The notes beneath the pieces were generated by a model. It was not told the origin of the DNA and ran no database searches. It saw only the letters and a program-made list of their open reading frames with translations. A stretch of DNA of 44,364 nucleotides from positions 1 through 44,364 of the forward strand of contig JANXRU010000166.1 in NCBI GenBank assembly GCA_025356715.1, written 5' to 3'. Origin of the DNA: Bacteroidota bacterium (GTDB lineage: Bacteria; Bacteroidota; Bacteroidia; B-17B0; B-17BO). Below are positions 41,035 through 44,364 of this stretch, in pieces. Position numbers and translations under genes: made by a program. Each line of letters opens with the position of its first letter. Position 1 is the stretch's first letter.

Positions 41035-44000
41035 TTATTTAGTAACTATAACTTTATGATTAAAAGATCCATGATTGTTTTTGCTAGTCATAAAATAAAT
41101 TCCTGATGACAAACCTTCAATTGATAATTGGTGATTATTGTTTTCGTTTAATGAAAGAACTTGTATAACTTGTCCAAGACTGTTTATTAAATTTAAATTC
41201 ATATCAGTATCTGTTTTAATAATAAAATCACCATTGTTTGGATTTGGGTAAATATTAATTAATAAATTTGAATTTACTGAAATAGCATCTAATCCAGTAC
41301 ATAAAGATACATTTTGGGTAAAAGTGGTTGTGCCATTACACCCATTGTTATCAGTTCCACTAATTGTGTATATAGTATTAGATGTAGGGTTAACAACAAT
41401 ACTTACGCCATTTTCCGACGTACTCCAAGTATAAGAGTTTGCTCCAGTAGCACTAAGCGTTGCAGTTTGTCCTATGCATAACAATGTGTTAGTTGTGCTG
41501 GCTGTAATTGCAGGTAATGTGTTTACGGATATTGATTGTGTCATTATATTATTACAACTATTACTACCTGTACCTGTTACAGTATAAATTGTAGTAACAG
41601 TAGGCGTTACATTAACCAAAAATCCAGATTGATTTCCTGGAATCCAGGTATATGTTGCGGCGCCATTTGCACCTAATGTAACCTGTTGCCCGCTACATAC
41701 TATACTATTAGTAGCAGTTGTGTTTAACACAGGTAATTGATTTACAGTAATTGTAATGGAAGATGAATTTAAACAATTATTTAAATCAGTTCCTGTTACA
41801 ATATATGTAGCAGAATTAGTTGGTGTAATTGCTACTCCATCAGTTACACCATTTGTCCATGTATATGTATTAGCCCCACTACCAGTTAGTGTAACAGAAT
41901 TTCCAATACAAATAACAGAGTTAGTAGTATTTGCAGTAACTGTTGGTAAATTATTTACGGTAATTAGTTTCGTTGCAGTGTTTTTACATCCAGTTAAGGT
42001 GTTAGTACCGGTAACAGTATAAGTTAATGAGGTTGTTGGTGAAAAAGTAATTCCATTTGTGACACCATTTGTCCAAGTATATGTATTGGCTCCGCCACCA
42101 TTAAGAGTAATTGTACCACCTATGCATATATTTGAATTAGTAGCATTGGCAATAACTGTAGGCAATGAATTTATGGTAATAGAGAGTGTAACTGAAGCAT
42201 TACAGCCATTTGCTCCTGTTCCTGTAACGGTATATATCGCTGATGCTGAAGGAACAAAAGCAACGCCATTAGAATTGCCGTTTGTCCAAGTATATGTAGA
42301 TGCTCCAGTTCCGGTTAAAGTAATACTATTTCCAGCACAAATAGTTGAAGATGGAGCAACTGAAGTAGTTATAATTGGTGCTGATAAAACTGTAACAGCT
42401 ATAGTACTAGACGCCCCATTGCCACATGAATTAGTTGGGGTTACAATAATAGATCCAGAGTTAGCCCCCGTAAGTAGTGTTATGCTATTTGTATTTACTC
42501 CAGTACTAATTGACGATCCAAAAGGAATTGTCCAATTGTAACCAGTAGCACCAGATACTGCTGCAACACTAAAATTATTATTTGCGCCCTGACATATAGA
42601 TAAACTACCTGTTATAGCACCTGCTGGTGAAGGACATGGTGTAAGTTTTGAAATAAAAACATCAGCATTTCCTGCAGAAGTTAAGGTGTAAGCTGCGGTA
42701 CTTGGGTCAAAATCAGCCGTTAACTGAAAGTGTCCAACAGTGTATACATTACCTGATAAATCGGCGACTATACCTAAGCCCCTATCATCATTACCAGGGC
42801 CTCCAATTGTTTTTGCCCATACAAAATTGCCCGATCCATCTAATTTAGAAACAAAAAGATCATAAGCACCAGCACTTGATAACGAATAAGTTGTAGCGCT
42901 CGGATCAAAATCGCAATTGCCAGCATATAATCCTGTAGTATATATATTTGACGAAGCGTCAATTGCCATTGCATCTACTTCACTATTGCTGCTGCCCCCC
43001 ATTCTTTTTGCCCAACTATAAACCCCCGATGCATCTAATTTTAAAACAAAAATATTATTTCCGCCAGTAGCAACTAAAGTAGTCGTTCCAACACCTGGGT
43101 CAAAATCAACTGTGCTGTTAAAATAACCTGATGAAATAACATTACCAGATACATCAGCACTTACTGCATTTATCTGATCCCAACCAGCACCGCCAACTGA
43201 TTTTGCCCAAATAAAATTGCCAGCCCCATCAAATTTAGAAACAAACGCATCGTAACTGCCCACCGCTGTAATAGTTGATGTAGAAGCAGAAGGATCAAAA
43301 TCTGCCGTTAAAATATAATAACCTGCTATTATTATATTTCCTGAAGCATCCACACCAATTGAAGTTGCTCTGTCTGACCCATTGCCTCCAAATGTCTTTG
43401 CCCAAATAAAATTACCAGATGCATCTAATTTAGATATATAAACATCTTCTGAAGCTGCAGTGGTTAAAGTATAAGTACTTGCACTTGGATCAAAATCGGG
43501 AGTACCCTGAAAAAAGCCTGTACTTATAATATTTCCGGATCCATCTAATGTAATCTCATCTACGGTTAAAACGCTCATATCTTTTACAAAAACAAAATTT
43601 CCATTTGTCGCAAACTTTGCAATAAATCCACTGGTAGAAGCTGATGTGAGGGTAACTGTTCCAACACCGGGGTCAAAATCCACCGTTCCTTGAAAACTAC
43701 CCGCAACATAAACATTACCAGTAGCATCTGTTTTTACATTAGTTGAAAATTCAGCGCCAGTACTTCCAAAACTTCTAACCCATATAAAATTTCCAAGCGC
43801 ATCAAATTTTGTTATATAAATATCATTAGACCCATTTGAGGTAAGTGTAGAAGTGCTGATACTCGGATCAAAATCAACAGTATTACTAAAAACACCTATT
43901 GCATAAATGTTTCCAGATGCATCAAGAGTTATTGAAGTTCCATCATCATAACCATTACTTCCAAAACTTTTTGCCCATTGAAAGTTTTGAGCAAAGGAGC

Positions 44001-44046
44001 TACTGGTAATTATACTTAACGCTAATAATACTAATTGTTTTTTCAT
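41035..44046 (-). CDS. Large T9SS surface protein: SBBP propeller and Ig-like repeats
   Basis: A 1003-residue exported protein. Residues 1-20 are a signal peptide (ending SFAQ). About 21-465 are seven repeats of about 63 residues with the SBBP pattern (DASGNxYxxG, then DFDPS, then FVSKLDxxGNFxWAK), which fits a seven-bladed propeller. About 466-550 is a PKD-like module, and about 551-910 are five Ig-like modules of about 72 residues (CIGxxxTLxGxGANTYTWTNG, TYTVTGT). The last 85-90 residues are a type A T9SS sorting domain (INIYPNPNNGDFIIKTDTD, GLSSGIYFM). It is probably a surface adhesin or stalk-like protein. Confidence 0.88.
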   Translation of the reverse strand: MKKQLVLLALSIITSSSFAQNFQWAKSFGSNGYDDGTSITLDASGNIYAIGVFSNTVDFDPSISTSTLTSNGSNDIYITKFDALGNFIWVRSFGSTGAEFSTNVKTDATGNVYVAGSFQGTVDFDPGVGTVTLTSASTSGFIAKFATNGNFVFVKDMSVLTVDEITLDGSGNIISTGFFQGTPDFDPSASTYTLTTAASEDVYISKLDASGNFIWAKTFGGNGSDRATSIGVDASGNIIIAGYYILTADFDPSASTSTITAVGSYDAFVSKFDGAGNFIWAKSVGGAGWDQINAVSADVSGNVISSGYFNSTVDFDPGVGTTTLVATGGNNIFVLKLDASGVYSWAKRMGGSSNSEVDAMAIDASSNIYTTGLYAGNCDFDPSATTYSLSSAGAYDLFVSKLDGSGNFVWAKTIGGPGNDDRGLGIVADLSGNVYTVGHFQLTADFDPSTAAYTLTSAGNADVFISKLTPCPSPAGAITGSLSICQGANNNFSVAAVSGATGYNWTIPFGSSISTGVNTNSITLLTGANSGSIIVTPTNSCGNGASSTIAVTVLSAPIITTSVAPSSTICAGNSITLTGTGASTYTWTNGNSNGVAFVPSASAIYTVTGTGANGCNASVTLSITINSLPTVIANATNSNICIGGTITLNGGGANTYTWTNGVTNGITFSPTTSLTYTVTGTNTLTGCKNTATKLITVNNLPTVTANTTNSVICIGNSVTLTGSGANTYTWTNGVTDGVAITPTNSATYIVTGTDLNNCLNSSSITITVNQLPVLNTTATNSIVCSGQQVTLGANGAATYTWIPGNQSGFLVNVTPTVTTIYTVTGTGSNSCNNIMTQSISVNTLPAITASTTNTLLCIGQTATLSATGANSYTWSTSENGVSIVVNPTSNTIYTISGTDNNGCNGTTTFTQNVSLCTGLDAISVNSNLLINIYPNPNNGDFIIKTDTDMNLNLINSLGQVIQVLSLNENNNHQLSIEGLSSGIYFMTSKNNHGSFNHKVIVTK

Positions 44047-44227
44047 TGATGTTATGTTTTGTTAATATATTGTTTCTATTTTTGGATGCGAATATAGTAT
44101 AAATACAAAAACAAAATCCAGCGAATAAATTATTTTTAACGATTAATAAACTATTTTTTTCGATAAAATATAATTGATTATCAATCCTTGAAGATGGATA
44201 ATTCTTGAAGAAAATAAGTTTAAAAAA

Positions 44228-44248
44228 AAGCCCGAACAAGTCGGGCTT
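44228..44248 (-). terminator. Terminator of sucD
   Basis: 8-bp stem, AAGCCCGA (44228-44235) with TCGGGCTT (44241-44248), 5-nt loop. On the minus strand it is followed by a run of T, about 20 bp after the sucD stop. Confidence 0.88.
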
Positions 44249-44268
44249 AAAAATTTAATAGTGAGTGA

Positions 44269-44364
44269 TTATGCGTTAACGCCTTTTAAAACAGCCGCCA
44301 TGGTAATACCAATAGAAGCAGGGCTATCCACTACATGTAAACCACACTCGCGCATAATTTCCAT
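44269..44364 (-). CDS. sucD: Succinyl-CoA synthetase alpha subunit, C-terminal end
   Basis: The last 31 codons and stop of a gene that continues past the window edge. The peptide MEIMRECGLHVVDSPASIGI followed by TMAAVLKGVNA matches the end of SucD (the SPADIG-type motif and final helix). The leading ATG is just an internal Met at the window edge, not the start. SucD with SucC converts succinyl-CoA to succinate with nucleotide triphosphate formation in the TCA cycle. A terminator follows. Confidence 0.85.
   Translation of the reverse strand: MEIMRECGLHVVDSPASIGITMAAVLKGVNA

Noticed and set aside
41756..42541. Two plus-strand frames opposite the Ig-like repeats
   Set aside because: They mirror the repeat periodicity of the real minus-strand gene and show no independent features.
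41300..43990. Regular repeats considered as a possible CRISPR or satellite array
   Set aside because: Period is about 190-220 bp, in frame, with protein-level conservation. They encode SBBP and Ig-like modules.

Overview
The window is AT-rich, densely coded DNA from a Bacteroidota bacterium. The evidence is a PorE-like type IX secretion (T9SS) protein, gldF/gldG, several secreted proteins with T9SS C-terminal sorting domains, Bacteroidota-typical DUF families (DUF4286, DUF4271, DUF4412, DUF4340), A-rich leaders without Shine-Dalgarno sequences, and promoters of the TTTG-N(18-20)-TAnnTTTG type. I cannot place it below phylum. I saw no rRNA, tRNA, CRISPR array, prophage or intact insertion sequence.

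Layout. Positions 46-5243 (minus) form a five-gene cell-envelope operon: lipoprotein, TPR protein, YiiX-like cysteine hydrolase, MuiA/DUF4139 protein and DUF4286 protein. A porE-like gene (5748-7817, plus) diverges from it. After a 511-bp non-coding interval with REP-like dyads come a small secreted protein, a crotonase-fold enzyme and a DUF3999-like/DUF2339 membrane pair. A long minus-strand block follows: free-methionine-R-sulfoxide reductase, acyl-CoA synthetase, mutY, DUF4271, hemD with a histone-H1-like N-terminal tail, and rnpA. Next are a 2H phosphodiesterase gene (plus), a minus cluster with a SCO copper chaperone and a cysteine-less SCO-like paralogue, and a LysM lytic transglycosylase (plus).

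Positions 25051-32430 hold two paralogous T9SS cargo proteins, a compact plus-strand quartet (thioesterase, LolA-like, LolB/DUF3261-like lipoprotein, FabZ-like dehydratase) resembling the accessory module of aryl-polyene/flexirubin pigment clusters, yraN, a DUF4412 protein and a T9SS-exported alpha/beta hydrolase. gldF-gldG-DUF4340 (minus, 32513-36006) comes next. The phenylacetyl-CoA epoxidase locus follows (plus, 36189-40154): paaA, paaB, paaC, an unknown secreted protein, a 35-residue membrane microprotein, paaD and paaG. No paaE is present. The window ends with an outer-membrane barrel protein, a 1003-residue repeat-rich T9SS adhesin-like protein and the 3' end of sucD.

How genes work together. 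PorE and GldF/GldG belong to the secretion/gliding apparatus, and four proteins here carry sorting tails it would recognise. The paa genes make a ring-opening route for phenylacetyl-CoA that ends in acetyl-CoA and succinyl-CoA. The most unusual items are the extra secreted gene and coupled microprotein inside the paa operon, the isolated pigment-type quartet whose dehydratase has Gln at the usual acid position, the lysine-rich tail on HemD, the SCO-like pseudo-chaperone and the TonB-plug-like motif inside the MuiA protein.
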